64,000 bases of DNA, from contig NZ_CAKJTI010000003.1 in the NCBI RefSeq assembly GCF_917563915.1, forward strand, positions 248,001 to 312,000, written 5' to 3'. This document shows, one piece after another, positions 33,107 through 42,030 of this stretch. The position numbers and the translations under genes are program-made. This DNA comes from Bacillus rhizoplanae (GTDB taxonomy: Bacteria > Bacillota > Bacilli > Bacillales > Bacillaceae_G). Under the pieces are notes generated by a model. It had not been told where the DNA came from, searched no databases, and saw only the letters and a list, made by a program, of their open reading frames with translations. The first letter of the stretch is position 1, and each line of letters begins with the position of its first letter.

Positions 33107-33124
33107 ATAAAGACTCTCCTTTTT

Positions 33125-33145
33125 AAATCGTAATCATTACGTTTT
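33125..33145. promoter_or_regulatory. Zur box 1
   Basis: AAATCGTAAT-C-ATTACGTTTT matches the B. subtilis Zur consensus AAATCGTAATNATTACGATTT with two mismatches. It lies just upstream of the COG0523 gene. Confidence 0.88.
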
Positions 33146-33190
33146 ATTTCTTGTTATATCTTAAAGGATGCAAAATAAAATTGCAACAAT

Positions 33191-33211
33191 AAATCATAAT
33201 GGTTACGATTT
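33191..33211. promoter_or_regulatory. Zur box 2
   Basis: AAATCATAAT-G-GTTACGATTT, two mismatches from consensus, lies in the divergent region and could control transcription in either direction. Confidence 0.85.
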
Positions 33212-33273
33212 GTAAATAAGATATAGTAAGTATGCTGCGGATGAAACATGTCATAGAAAAAGAGGACAAGCAT

Positions 33274-33378
33274 ATGTTTACAATAGAGTGGAGCTTCTAT
33301 CAGAAAGGATTTTATTCATTTAGAATTCCATTACGGGACCTTACGAATAGTGTTTTTAAAAATTTTTCGGAATTTTGA
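33274..33378 (+). CDS. Possible short peptide downstream of Zur box 2
   Basis: A 34-codon frame starting MFTIEWSFYQKG with GAGG 8 nt upstream, ending just before a repeat insertion. It may be a genuine small protein, a leader or the remnant of a longer gene. No family is recognised, and evidence is limited to the SD and its position. Confidence 0.3.
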   Translation: MFTIEWSFYQKGFYSFRIPLRDLTNSVFKNFSEF

Positions 33379-33387
33379 AGTGGCGAT

Positions 33388-33542
33388 TTTATCCCGCATT
33401 AACGGGCAGTAAGACCCCCATCTCAAGATGCAGAGAGAAGCAAAGAAGATAGGTGGGGGATAGCTACCCGTAAAAGCCCGATTGAGCGGGCTTTCTATCA
33501 GTGGGGGTGAAAAACCCTCCACTGATGGAAGTTTTACTTTAT
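33388..33542 (+). repeat. bcr1-like repeat, full length, in the zinc locus
   Basis: TTTAT at 33388-33392 and 33538-33542 with both hairpins present. It lies between Zur box 2 and the permease gene. Confidence 0.92.
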
Positions 33543-33583
33543 TGCTAGGTGCATGAGATAACGATATAAAGGAGGAGATTGTA

Positions 33584-34564
33584 ATGACACTTGCACGGAT
33601 TTCTAGAGAAATTCTTGGTATGATGCTAATTGGACTATTTCTGTTCTTATTGTTTTTTGTTGATTTTACAAATGTATCATCGTTGCAAGCACTGATTCCG
33701 AAAAAGTGGATGAATGTAAATACAATCTTTTTGAGTATCTTTTTTGAAGCAGTTCCATTTATATTACTTGGCGTATTAATTTCAGGGATTATTCAAGTAT
33801 TTGTGACAGAAGAAGTGATCAGGAAAGTGTTGCCGAAGCATCCGATTGTTGCCATGTTTCCAGCTGCATTTGTTGGGGTGTTATTTCCGATGTGTGAGTG
33901 CGTAATTATTCCAATTGTAAGAAGGCTGATCCAAAAAGGACTACCACTTCATGTAGGAATGGTTATTCTTGTTAGTGCTCCTATATTGAACCCAATTGTA
34001 TTTTTATCGACATATTATGCGTTTCGTACGAATCACACAATTGTATATGGACGCTTTGGACTAGCTTTTCTTGTTGCTATATGTATGGGATGTATCGTGT
34101 ATTACTTGTATCGTAACAAAAATGTATTAAAAGAAAGCAGTGTGGTAAGTGAACATAAACATTCGAAGAGAAGTTGGAAAGAGGTTGCTTCACATGCAGC
34201 AGATGAGTTTTTTAGTACAGGAAAGTATTTGCTAATCGGCGCATTTTTGGCTAGCTTATTTCAAACGTTTTTAGATCGTCAAATTTTGACTGAATTAGGG
34301 AGCAGTAGTTTTATTTCTCCACTTGCGATGATGGCTTTTGGTTATGTTTTATCTCTTTGTTCTGAAGCAGATGCATTTATTGCAGCATCGTTTGGGCATA
34401 TTTTTTCAGCAAAAGCTCTTCTCGCTTTTTTAGTGTTTGGACCAATGCTTGATTTGAAAAATACAGTTATGTTATTTGCATATTTTCAAAAGAAGTTCGT
34501 GTTTCTATTTATGGCGATTGTGACGATTAGCGTGTATGTAATCGTGCAACTTGCGATGGGATAG
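33584..34564 (+). CDS. COG0701-type permease (YcgR-like)
   Basis: A 326-residue membrane protein with eight or more helices and the family motifs FFEAVPFILLGVLISG, FPMCECVIIPIVRRL and SLCSEADAFIAASF (Cys-containing membrane motifs). It is always paired with a YcgQ/TIGR03943 protein, as here (12 nt gap). Neighbouring Zur boxes and the COG0523 GTPase suggest a role in zinc homeostasis, possibly transport; the activity is not established. GGAGGAG precedes the ATG. Confidence 0.85.
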   Translation: MTLARISREILGMMLIGLFLFLLFFVDFTNVSSLQALIPKKWMNVNTIFLSIFFEAVPFILLGVLISGIIQVFVTEEVIRKVLPKHPIVAMFPAAFVGVLFPMCECVIIPIVRRLIQKGLPLHVGMVILVSAPILNPIVFLSTYYAFRTNHTIVYGRFGLAFLVAICMGCIVYYLYRNKNVLKESSVVSEHKHSKRSWKEVASHAADEFFSTGKYLLIGAFLASLFQTFLDRQILTELGSSSFISPLAMMAFGYVLSLCSEADAFIAASFGHIFSAKALLAFLVFGPMLDLKNTVMLFAYFQKKFVFLFMAIVTISVYVIVQLAMG

Positions 34565-34576
34565 GAGGCAAAGAAG

Positions 34577-35443
34577 ATGGAGGAGCAGGAGAAAAGGGGA
34601 TTTCATATTTATATTCGCGGCATTATATTGATTGGATTTGCTATGCTATTATTCAAATTACTTGTTACGGGACATATAACTAACTTTATTGCACCGCGTA
34701 TGATAAAACTTATTTATGTTGCAACAATTGTGTCTTTACTGCTTGGTTGTTTACAAGTGTGGCGAAGTGGAAATGAGAAGGTAAAGGCATGTCATTGCTG
34801 CGAGGGACATGGTTTCCCAAAAACGAAAATAGGAACTTGCTTCTTGTATGGATTATTTCTTATACCTATCATCAGCGCCTTTTTATTCTCGAGTGTAGCA
34901 ATTGATGGAAGTGTTGCTGCTAAACGCGGAATGAATCAAAGTACACAAACGAAGATACAGAAAGAAAATGAAGATTGGAAGAGTTTATTAGTAGATGAAG
35001 AGGAACGGCCAATTGCTAATGTACCAAGTTCTCAAAAACCATCGGAAGACTTAGAAAAGGACTTTTTGAAAAAGAAAAGCATACAAATAAATGATACGAA
35101 CTATATTGCTGCTATGGATATAATAGGTCGTGATGTTCTTGGTTTTAAAGGGAAAGAAGTTACGTATTCAGGTTTTGTATATCATGATAAAGAAGTGGAA
35201 GGAAATAACGTGGTAGTCGCACGTTATGGTATTACGTGCTGCGTGGCAGATGCGACGGTTTGGGGAATGATTGCTTCAGGAGAAGGAATTACTGAGTTGC
35301 AAGATGAGACGTGGGTTACGATTACAGGAATTTTAGATGAAACAACATATAGGGGCGCTTTATTTCCACTTGTAAAAGTAAATAAAGTAGAAAAAATAGC
35401 AGCTCCAAAGCAACCATATGTATATGAACAATTAATACCGTAA
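34577..35443 (+). CDS. TIGR03943/YcgQ-type membrane protein
   Basis: A 288-residue protein with three membrane helices (about 10-30, 38-58, 85-105), a cysteine/histidine cluster KACHCCEGHG between them that could bind metal, and a C-terminal extracytoplasmic OB-like domain with RYGITCCVADA. It is the usual partner of the permease upstream. AGGAGGC and close spacing indicate an operon. The partner cysteines fit a metal-handling role, but this is inference. Confidence 0.82.
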   Translation: MEEQEKRGFHIYIRGIILIGFAMLLFKLLVTGHITNFIAPRMIKLIYVATIVSLLLGCLQVWRSGNEKVKACHCCEGHGFPKTKIGTCFLYGLFLIPIISAFLFSSVAIDGSVAAKRGMNQSTQTKIQKENEDWKSLLVDEEERPIANVPSSQKPSEDLEKDFLKKKSIQINDTNYIAAMDIIGRDVLGFKGKEVTYSGFVYHDKEVEGNNVVVARYGITCCVADATVWGMIASGEGITELQDETWVTITGILDETTYRGALFPLVKVNKVEKIAAPKQPYVYEQLIP

Positions 35444-35480
35444 ACAAAAAGATGAGCTCATAATTGAGCTCATCTTAATT
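35443..35480. terminator. Bidirectional terminator
   Basis: Perfect 12-bp stem AAGATGAGCTCA with TAAT loop between convergent operons. T-runs are better on the minus strand. Confidence 0.82.
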
Positions 35481-35552
35481 TGTATGTCAAATCATAGATT
35501 CTTCGCAATTTATTTCACACTTTTTTGAGATTCAAAATCATTCGTTTTTACT

Positions 35553-37532
35553 TCACTTACATAAAGGGTTGTCAACTTTTACATAAAAATAGGCATGTGC
35601 TTCTCCCATTATACGCATAAGAGTTAAAGCTTTATAATCTACTTTATCTGCAAAAAAGACAGCATAGTCAGATATTGCATGCTCTTTATAGTTAGAATCT
35701 TTTTGTAAATCTATAAAAATATTGTTCAAGACTCGTTTTACAACATTCCACAGCAGTTGCTCATCTAGTTGATAGAACTGACTTATATGTAAAAATAACT
35801 CGCCAAAGTGATTTTGCATCACAGAGTAAAATACTTTATTACGCATACTTTTTTCATCATCTACTAGAATTCTTGATTTATGATGAAATACGTTTACATC
35901 AAATCCCGCATTTTGTAAACGACTACGATGAACTCGAATACCCTCCCAATCTCGCACGAGTAGTCGGTCCGGTGTACCATCTTTTTTAAATACAGGAACT
36001 GTATTTTGCAGGTGTCCTTCTAAACCAATGCCGTATTTAACCATGAGCGGAATAAAGCCGACAAGGGCATTTGTTACATATTTTTCAATAAACCTAGCAA
36101 TTGCATCGTGTAATGGTAGGTTGTGGCTATCTTTATATAACTCAATTAGTTCTACTATGACGGGTTTATTCGCACCGTGTACTGAAGCGACAAGGGCAGA
36201 GCCTACAATAGCCCATTCATCGTGTTTTACATAAGCATGAATGTTGTCGCGAATGACACAAGCGAGATTTTCGCTTCGTAATGTTTGTGTTTCTTCATCT
36301 ATGTCATTTGGATGAAGAAAATGAGCGCCAGCTCGTTCCATAATTGGAACAAAGCGAGTTTCGTCAATCATCGTATCTTGCGTAACAACTTGTTTTAAAA
36401 TATTGCTCATAAGTGGTCCATTATGAATGGTTTGTTCGGATAACGTCCGCACTTCTCCTGTTAAATGAATATTTGTTGTCAGTTTATAATGCGGTCTAAT
36501 CGTTTCATATTGTTCAGGAAAGATTGTACGAAATGACATGCCTGCTAAATAATTCGCTTCATAATCGAATAAAATGATGATTTGTTTTTCGAGTTCATCA
36601 CTGTAAATTTCACGTAGCGTATGAGTAGCTTGCCATGGATGAATCGGTAATAAAATGTAGTCATCTATTTTATCGCCAAGTCTTATTTCGGCTTCTACTT
36701 GGAGTACAGGTTCAAAAGAAAACAATAATGCATTCCAATTTTGTTCTTCCATAAAAGCAGCGCTTACATAATCTTGATGTATAGCTACAAAGCGCAATGG
36801 AATTGTATTTTTAAACTCAGCTGAATAGGCAAGTGTTTCTTCCGGACTTAAACCTTTTCTCATTTTGGTACCAGGGTGACAAGGGTGACCTTCTATAACG
36901 AGCTGTTCAAAAAAGGCATATGGATCTTGCGCTCGAGAAGCAGCTTGTAGCGTTGAAACATTCTCAGTTTGTTCATGAGATGTATAAGCAAGAGCTAAAT
37001 TGGCAGCGCTATTTGCGAGATCATCTTCAAACATATGAAAATAGGAAAGTGGTCCTTGCCAATCTTCATGTAGTAATAATGCCAATACTTCATTTGGATG
37101 TATAATTTCTGTTTGACTAGACGGTGAGACGAGAATGTACGGTCCCTTTACAAAAGGACGTTCAAAGGCATATACGTGTTGAATCGGTATAAGTAGATAT
37201 GTATTTTGTTGTTTAAAATATAGTCCTTGTATCATTGAAAACTCGTCAAATTGATGAATATGAGTGTTTATATAATCTAGTAAATAATCTGGGCAACGAT
37301 GATCTGAAAATGATGCAAACACCCCTTCGTGTTTTCTAAATATGATTCCAGTTTTTGTCATGTTACATATATTTTCACGTATGAAGGACGATAGTAGTCG
37401 TTCGAGTATACCAGTTCGTCCCTTTCGAATCATTTGTTGATAGGTTTCATGTAATGGAGCATGATGTTGTTGTAAAAAAGAAAGTAAATTTTGTTCTTCT
37501 ACTGCTAACGTTTGAATTTTATTTAGGTTCAT
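35553..37532 (-). CDS. sfaD: NIS siderophore synthetase, SfaD-like (IucA/IucC family)
   Basis: A 659-residue nucleotide-dependent siderophore synthetase. The ATP/substrate motif EGHPCHPGTK is at 214-223, HPWQ at 298-301, and the FhuF-type C-terminal segment has RDWEGIRVHRSRL, ending DNPLCK. In staphyloferrin A biosynthesis SfaD joins citrate to D-ornithine. The gene is divergent from the exporter and second synthetase, exactly as sfaD is in Staphylococcus. ATG at 37532 was chosen for AAAGGTGG 6 nt upstream; longer starts would run over the Fur box. The name is by gene order and family and needs phylogenetic testing. Confidence 0.82.
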   Translation of the reverse strand: MNLNKIQTLAVEEQNLLSFLQQHHAPLHETYQQMIRKGRTGILERLLSSFIRENICNMTKTGIIFRKHEGVFASFSDHRCPDYLLDYINTHIHQFDEFSMIQGLYFKQQNTYLLIPIQHVYAFERPFVKGPYILVSPSSQTEIIHPNEVLALLLHEDWQGPLSYFHMFEDDLANSAANLALAYTSHEQTENVSTLQAASRAQDPYAFFEQLVIEGHPCHPGTKMRKGLSPEETLAYSAEFKNTIPLRFVAIHQDYVSAAFMEEQNWNALLFSFEPVLQVEAEIRLGDKIDDYILLPIHPWQATHTLREIYSDELEKQIIILFDYEANYLAGMSFRTIFPEQYETIRPHYKLTTNIHLTGEVRTLSEQTIHNGPLMSNILKQVVTQDTMIDETRFVPIMERAGAHFLHPNDIDEETQTLRSENLACVIRDNIHAYVKHDEWAIVGSALVASVHGANKPVIVELIELYKDSHNLPLHDAIARFIEKYVTNALVGFIPLMVKYGIGLEGHLQNTVPVFKKDGTPDRLLVRDWEGIRVHRSRLQNAGFDVNVFHHKSRILVDDEKSMRNKVFYSVMQNHFGELFLHISQFYQLDEQLLWNVVKRVLNNIFIDLQKDSNYKEHAISDYAVFFADKVDYKALTLMRIMGEAHAYFYVKVDNPLCK

Positions 37533-37599
37533 AGAAACCACCTTTCTCAATTTTTTAGTCTTTACAAAGAAGTGAGAATATTTTATATTGTTTTTACAG

Positions 37600-37620
37600 T
37601 GATATTGATAATCAATTTCA
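37600..37620. promoter_or_regulatory. Fur box in the divergent siderophore promoter
   Basis: Two overlapping 7-1-7 motifs, TGATATTGATAATCA (37600-37614) and TGATAATCAATTTCA (37606-37620), each two mismatches from TGATAATNATTATCA. They lie between the sfaD-like and sfaA-like genes and predict iron-repressed expression both ways. Confidence 0.85.
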
Positions 37621-37661
37621 ATTATAAAAGAAGCATTTAAAAATGCAACAAAAAATTTGAG

Positions 37662-38855
37662 GTGGTTCATATTCGCAAACTCTTCTTTAGTAGTTCATTT
37701 TTCTTATTTATGGGGAATTGGCTTGGAATGACTGCAATCAATTGGTACGTCTATGATGTGTATCATAGTGCTACATATTTAGGATGGATAAACTTTGTAC
37801 GACTCATTCCAATTGCATTGTTTAGTGTATATGCAGGGAAGCTTTGTGATCTGCATCCGCGTATTAAGTTAATGAAGTTGTATTCATTTTGGGGGCTAGT
37901 AGTTACAACGTTACTTGCCATTTATGTTGTGTTTATTGCTCCGTCCTTTTTTATTTTCCTTCTTTTCTCATTTGTAAGAGGAGTAATTAGTGCATTAGAA
38001 ACACCAAATCGAAATACACTTCTTTCGGATATTGATACGAACAATCAAATTAGTAAACTTATATCTATGAATTCGTTTGTGATGAATGTTTGTCGCTCGA
38101 CAGGGCCGGCTGTAGCTGGATTTCTAATTGCAGGAGGACATATTGAACTTACATTTACGATGCAGGCAGTTTGTTCACTTATTGCATTCATTCTTGTCTT
38201 ACCAATGAAAGATCAAACGATGAAAAAACGAAAAGAAAAGAAAAAGGCAAGCTGGGAACAAATTGTTCAATATTTCTCTCATGATCATATGGGAAGAGAC
38301 ATTTTTATCACATCAATGATTATAATGGCTTTTGGTTTTTCGTATACGTCTGTATTGCCTGTACTTGTTTCGCATCAATTTACTGGAAAAGCAGAGGTAT
38401 TTGGCATTGCGATGTCTTCGGCAGCAATCGGTGCCATTATAGCAACTATTATTCTTCCTAAAGTGTTAGAGTACATCTCAGAAATTAGGATCTATTATAT
38501 TAGTTTAGTTTTGTTTTCTATTAGTATAGCGCTCCTTATTATTAGTAATACATTTGTATTTTTTATATTACTATTCTCTATTGGCCTTTTTGGACAGTTG
38601 TTACGTTCCAGTAATCGTGTTTATTTTCAAAACAATGTCTGTGAAGAGGAACGAGGACTTATGCTTAGTGTTGTATTAATGGATCGAGGAATGATTCCAC
38701 TCGGTTCAATTGTAGTAAGTTATGCCATTGAATATGTGGGTATTTCTGAAACATTTGTAATGATGGGTACTTTATGTATAATCCCATTTGTATTTCAGTA
38801 TATAAAAGTGAAACAACAAAAAGGGAAGGTGAAGAATTTTGTCCATTCAAAGTAA
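37662..38855 (+). CDS. sfaA: MFS siderophore exporter, SfaA-like
   Basis: A 397-residue transporter with 12 membrane helices. N-terminal RKLFFSSS and GNWLGMTAINWYVYDVY resemble the SfaA/MFS_3 exporters. Its place between two NIS synthetases argues that it secretes their product. The start is unusual: GTG at 37662 has no good SD, while the in-frame ATT at 37671 has AGGTGG at ideal spacing. The listed start is the conventional one. It overlaps the next gene by 17 nt, so translation is coupled. Confidence 0.82.
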   Translation: MVHIRKLFFSSSFFLFMGNWLGMTAINWYVYDVYHSATYLGWINFVRLIPIALFSVYAGKLCDLHPRIKLMKLYSFWGLVVTTLLAIYVVFIAPSFFIFLLFSFVRGVISALETPNRNTLLSDIDTNNQISKLISMNSFVMNVCRSTGPAVAGFLIAGGHIELTFTMQAVCSLIAFILVLPMKDQTMKKRKEKKKASWEQIVQYFSHDHMGRDIFITSMIIMAFGFSYTSVLPVLVSHQFTGKAEVFGIAMSSAAIGAIIATIILPKVLEYISEIRIYYISLVLFSISIALLIISNTFVFFILLFSIGLFGQLLRSSNRVYFQNNVCEEERGLMLSVVLMDRGMIPLGSIVVSYAIEYVGISETFVMMGTLCIIPFVFQYIKVKQQKGKVKNFVHSK

Positions 38856-40644
38856 ACAATCAAATCGAGTACAAGCGGAATATCGTATTTTAAATCGTTT
38901 TTGTAATGCATTAATTCGTGAAAAAAAATTATTAGAAAGTTGTGCTGTGCTAAAGCATGATTATGGTATTGAAATTATAGATTGTATGAATGAAGCAGAA
39001 TTATTATTAGAAGTGCAACAAGAAGGGGCATTTGAACGATACGAATTTGCTTTTCCACTCCGGTTTAAAGTAAGAGGACATGTTAGATGGATTGATTCAT
39101 TACAAATGTTTTTTGAGGAAGTAGCACCATTCTTTCAGCTTCATATTTCAGACTCCTTACAGAAAGAGTTACAGAATAGCGTGGAGAACCTAGAATTAGC
39201 TTATGAAGCATGGGAACAAAAACAAGAATGGGTAAAGCAGCAACTTGAAACAAACGTGATGTTTTTTGCGAAATACAGGCCAAATAATCTATACAAATTC
39301 TTTGAAGAATTAAAAATATGTATGCCGTTTGATGAATTATTATATACAGAGTCATTAGTAATTGAAGGGCACCCACTTCATCCTTCAACAAAAACAAAAC
39401 TAGGTTTATCAAAAGAAGAAGTAAAACGTTATGCTCCTGAGTTTGAGCAAGTTGTTCCGTTATACGTATTGCTTGTTCATAAAGATGTAACAGCAGTTAC
39501 AGGAGATAGCTTTGAAAAACCTGTATTATATGAAAATTTACCAGATTTATATGAAACTGCTTCTCAAATATTAGTAAGCAGAGGGGGCAGAATAGAAGAC
39601 TTTTATCCATTTCTTGTTCATCCATGGCAATATGAGCATGTACTAACAGAGGAGTATGGGGAAGAGTTAGAGGAAGGACGTATTATTCCAATCCCATATC
39701 AACTTTCGTCCAGAGCGACGCTTTCATTTCGAACAATGAATCTATTAGAGTTACCGTATCATGTGAAGCTTCCAGTACGCGCCCAAGCAACAAGTGCAGT
39801 TAGAACGGTATCACCAGAAATAACAGTAAATGGGCCAATTCTTTCTTCGCTGTTTGATACGATTTATGCGAATGAGAAAGAGTTAGCGCAGTCAGTAGTT
39901 GTCGTTCGTGAACGAGTTGGAGCTACTTTTACAAAACAGAATGATTTTCATTTAGGAAGGAATTTAGCATTTATTTTACGAGAAAGCCCAAATGCATATA
40001 AGCAAGAGGGAGAATTATTATGGGTTGGAGCTAGTTTAACAGCAAGCAATCCATTAAAAGAAGAGGAACCCGTTATTGTAGATATGATACGTACATATTT
40101 TGAAACAGAAACGATTGGTAAAAAAGAGGTATTTCACTATGTTGCTCATTACACTGAGAAAGTTATGATTCCTTTATTACAACTTGTTTTACAATATGGA
40201 ATTGCTTTAGAAGGACATATGCAAAACTCTATTATTGTTACAAAAAACGGAGAGGTCCAACGTATTTTTGTACGTGATTTAGGCGGAGTCAGAATTCATA
40301 AGAAGACATTAGCAAAGGTAGTGGATTTTGCTGAGGTTAAAGAAGCAGTCGTATTTACAGATGATATGAATGAGGTTTATAACAAGTTTATTCATTCGGT
40401 ACTGCAGAACCATTTTGGGGATTTATTATTTACGTTAGCTCGCTCGATAGATGACGTACAGGAAAAAGAATTATGGAGAATTGTTGCTGCTATTGTTAAA
40501 GAGTACATGGTAGATGCAACCGAAGAGGAAAAGGCAGCTATATTTGCAAAGCAAATTGAAACGAAAGCATTGTTCGCAATGAGAATACAAGATCAAGCAA
40601 AATCTTATTTGTATACAAGTTTTCATAACCCGCTTTGTATATAA
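38839..40644 (+). CDS. sfaB: NIS siderophore synthetase, SfaB-like (IucA/IucC family)
   Basis: A 601-residue synthetase of the same superfamily as the divergent gene but clearly a different clade by length and motifs: EGHPLHPSTK at 176-185, HPWQYEH and C-terminal RDLGGVRIHKKTL with HNPLCI at the end. SfaB adds a second citrate to the citryl-D-ornithine made by SfaD. Start is TTG with AAGGTGAAG upstream, inside the end of the exporter gene. Both synthetases appear complete. Confidence 0.83.
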   Translation: MSIQSKQSNRVQAEYRILNRFCNALIREKKLLESCAVLKHDYGIEIIDCMNEAELLLEVQQEGAFERYEFAFPLRFKVRGHVRWIDSLQMFFEEVAPFFQLHISDSLQKELQNSVENLELAYEAWEQKQEWVKQQLETNVMFFAKYRPNNLYKFFEELKICMPFDELLYTESLVIEGHPLHPSTKTKLGLSKEEVKRYAPEFEQVVPLYVLLVHKDVTAVTGDSFEKPVLYENLPDLYETASQILVSRGGRIEDFYPFLVHPWQYEHVLTEEYGEELEEGRIIPIPYQLSSRATLSFRTMNLLELPYHVKLPVRAQATSAVRTVSPEITVNGPILSSLFDTIYANEKELAQSVVVVRERVGATFTKQNDFHLGRNLAFILRESPNAYKQEGELLWVGASLTASNPLKEEEPVIVDMIRTYFETETIGKKEVFHYVAHYTEKVMIPLLQLVLQYGIALEGHMQNSIIVTKNGEVQRIFVRDLGGVRIHKKTLAKVVDFAEVKEAVVFTDDMNEVYNKFIHSVLQNHFGDLLFTLARSIDDVQEKELWRIVAAIVKEYMVDATEEEKAAIFAKQIETKALFAMRIQDQAKSYLYTSFHNPLCI

Positions 40645-40658
40645 TAGGAGGAATAAAC

Positions 40659-41756
40659 ATGCTACCTATCATGAAAGTAAACCTTTCAAAATTGAAGTAT
40701 AATGCCATGATAATGAAACGATTATGCGAGCGTTCAAATATTATATGTTTTCCTGTAACAAAAGGGGTCGGCGCTGCAAAAGAAGTAATTGAAACCCTTC
40801 AAGAGACAGGGTATACAAGATTTGCTGATTCTAGATTACAGCATCTTTATAAAATCCGTTCTATTGTAGGGAAAGAAGCTGAGCTTTTATTAATTCGTGC
40901 ACCAGCTTTGTCAGAAGTAGAAGAAACGGTTCTTTGTGCAGATATTAGTTTGAACTCTGAACTATGCATCATAGAAGCATTGGGAAGAGCAGCAAGAAGA
41001 TACAGAACAACGCATCGTGTGATTCTAATGGTTGATTTAGGTGATCTACGCGAAGGAATAATGCCATATCAAGTTGTGGAAGCAGCGCAGAAAGTATCGA
41101 ATATATCTGGAATTGTACTCGATGGTATTGGAGCGAATTTCACTTGTTTTAGCGGTGTTATTCCAACTGAACATTCTTTACAAGAATTAACGCAATTAGC
41201 AAAAATGGTAGAGAAGAAAATTGGGAAACCGCTTCGGTTTATCTCAGGCGGTAATTCAAGTTCGTTACCACTTATCATGCAAAGAAAACAAATTGGACGT
41301 GTTAACTCTTTACGGGTTGGAGAAGCTATTTTTCTTGGAAAAGAAACAGCATATGGAAAGAATATTTCTTTTATGTACCAAGATGTATTCTCAATAGAAG
41401 CAGAAATCATTGAAATAAAAAGAAAGCCGTCTATGCCCAAAGGCGTTATTGGAAAAGATGCATTTGGGCAAGTTCCGTATTTTGAAGATAAAGGGGAGCG
41501 ATTACGAGCGATTGTTGCAATAGGAAGGCAGGATCTTGATATTAGCGGTTTACGACCCTTCGATAGGAATATTGAAATTCTTGGTGGAAGTAGTGACCAT
41601 TTAATTGTTGATATAACGGATAGTACACCGTATAGCATAGGAGATAAAATGACATTCGTTCCGACGTATAGTGCATTGCAAAGCGGCATGGTTTCTTCAC
41701 TTGTACAAAAAGAATATGTATATGATGATGTACTGCAAAAAGCGCTTATCTTATAA
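40659..41756 (+). CDS. sfaC: Fold-type III PLP racemase, SfaC-like (putative ornithine racemase)
   Basis: A 365-residue alanine-racemase-superfamily protein with PLP lysine candidate Lys35 in FPVTKGVGA, RFISGGNSSSLP and GRVNSLRVGEAIFLG around the phosphate site. In the staphyloferrin A locus SfaC is the PLP racemase thought to supply D-ornithine. AGGAGG is 7 nt before ATG 40659. It is the last gene of the biosynthetic operon and is followed by two repeat copies. Its TAA stop is part of the first copy's ATAAA boundary. Confidence 0.8.
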   Translation: MLPIMKVNLSKLKYNAMIMKRLCERSNIICFPVTKGVGAAKEVIETLQETGYTRFADSRLQHLYKIRSIVGKEAELLLIRAPALSEVEETVLCADISLNSELCIIEALGRAARRYRTTHRVILMVDLGDLREGIMPYQVVEAAQKVSNISGIVLDGIGANFTCFSGVIPTEHSLQELTQLAKMVEKKIGKPLRFISGGNSSSLPLIMQRKQIGRVNSLRVGEAIFLGKETAYGKNISFMYQDVFSIEAEIIEIKRKPSMPKGVIGKDAFGQVPYFEDKGERLRAIVAIGRQDLDISGLRPFDRNIEILGGSSDHLIVDITDSTPYSIGDKMTFVPTYSALQSGMVSSLVQKEYVYDDVLQKALIL

Positions 41757-41864
41757 AAGTAAAACTTCTGTAAGTGGGGGGATTCTTCATCCCCCCACTT
41801 ATTTTTTTCGTTTTTCTCTGAATGTTGAGGTGGGCGTCTTATTGCCCATGAATAGCGGGATAAA
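41753..41864 (-). repeat. bcr1-like repeat, internally rearranged copy
   Basis: ATAAA at 41753-41757 and 41860-41864. It contains GTAAGTGGGGGGATTCTTCATCCCCCCACTTA-type palindrome at 41771-41801 and one arm of the first hairpin. Confidence 0.82.
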
Positions 41865-41951
41865 GTGAAACTTTCATTAATTGTGATTGTATTCTCTCCT
41901 AGTTCCATTAAATATCGATGTGAGAGTCTTACTGTTTGTTAGTACGAGAGA
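41860..41951 (-). repeat. Second, older bcr1-like repeat in tandem
   Basis: Starts at the shared ATAAAGTGAAACTTTCATTA and ends ...GTCTTACTGTTTGTTAGTACGAGAG. The copies share one ATAAA, so one inserted at the boundary of the other. Confidence 0.65.
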
Positions 41952-42030
41952 GTGCGTGAATTATTATATATTAATAAATATTCTCTCAATAAATGGTAGA
42001 CAATTCTTAAAATTATGTTATTATATTAAA

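Noticed and set aside
35553-41756. Petrobactin (asb) locus
   Set aside because: Two IucA/IucC genes occur in asb as well, but asbA and asbB are adjacent on one strand and followed by AMP-ligase, carrier protein and AsbF dehydratase genes. None of these are here; instead there is an MFS exporter and a racemase with divergent synthetases.
41069-41908. 279-codon leftward frame opposite the racemase gene
   Set aside because: It is the reverse strand of a strongly supported PLP racemase and a repeat, with low-complexity hydrophobic/serine-rich translation.
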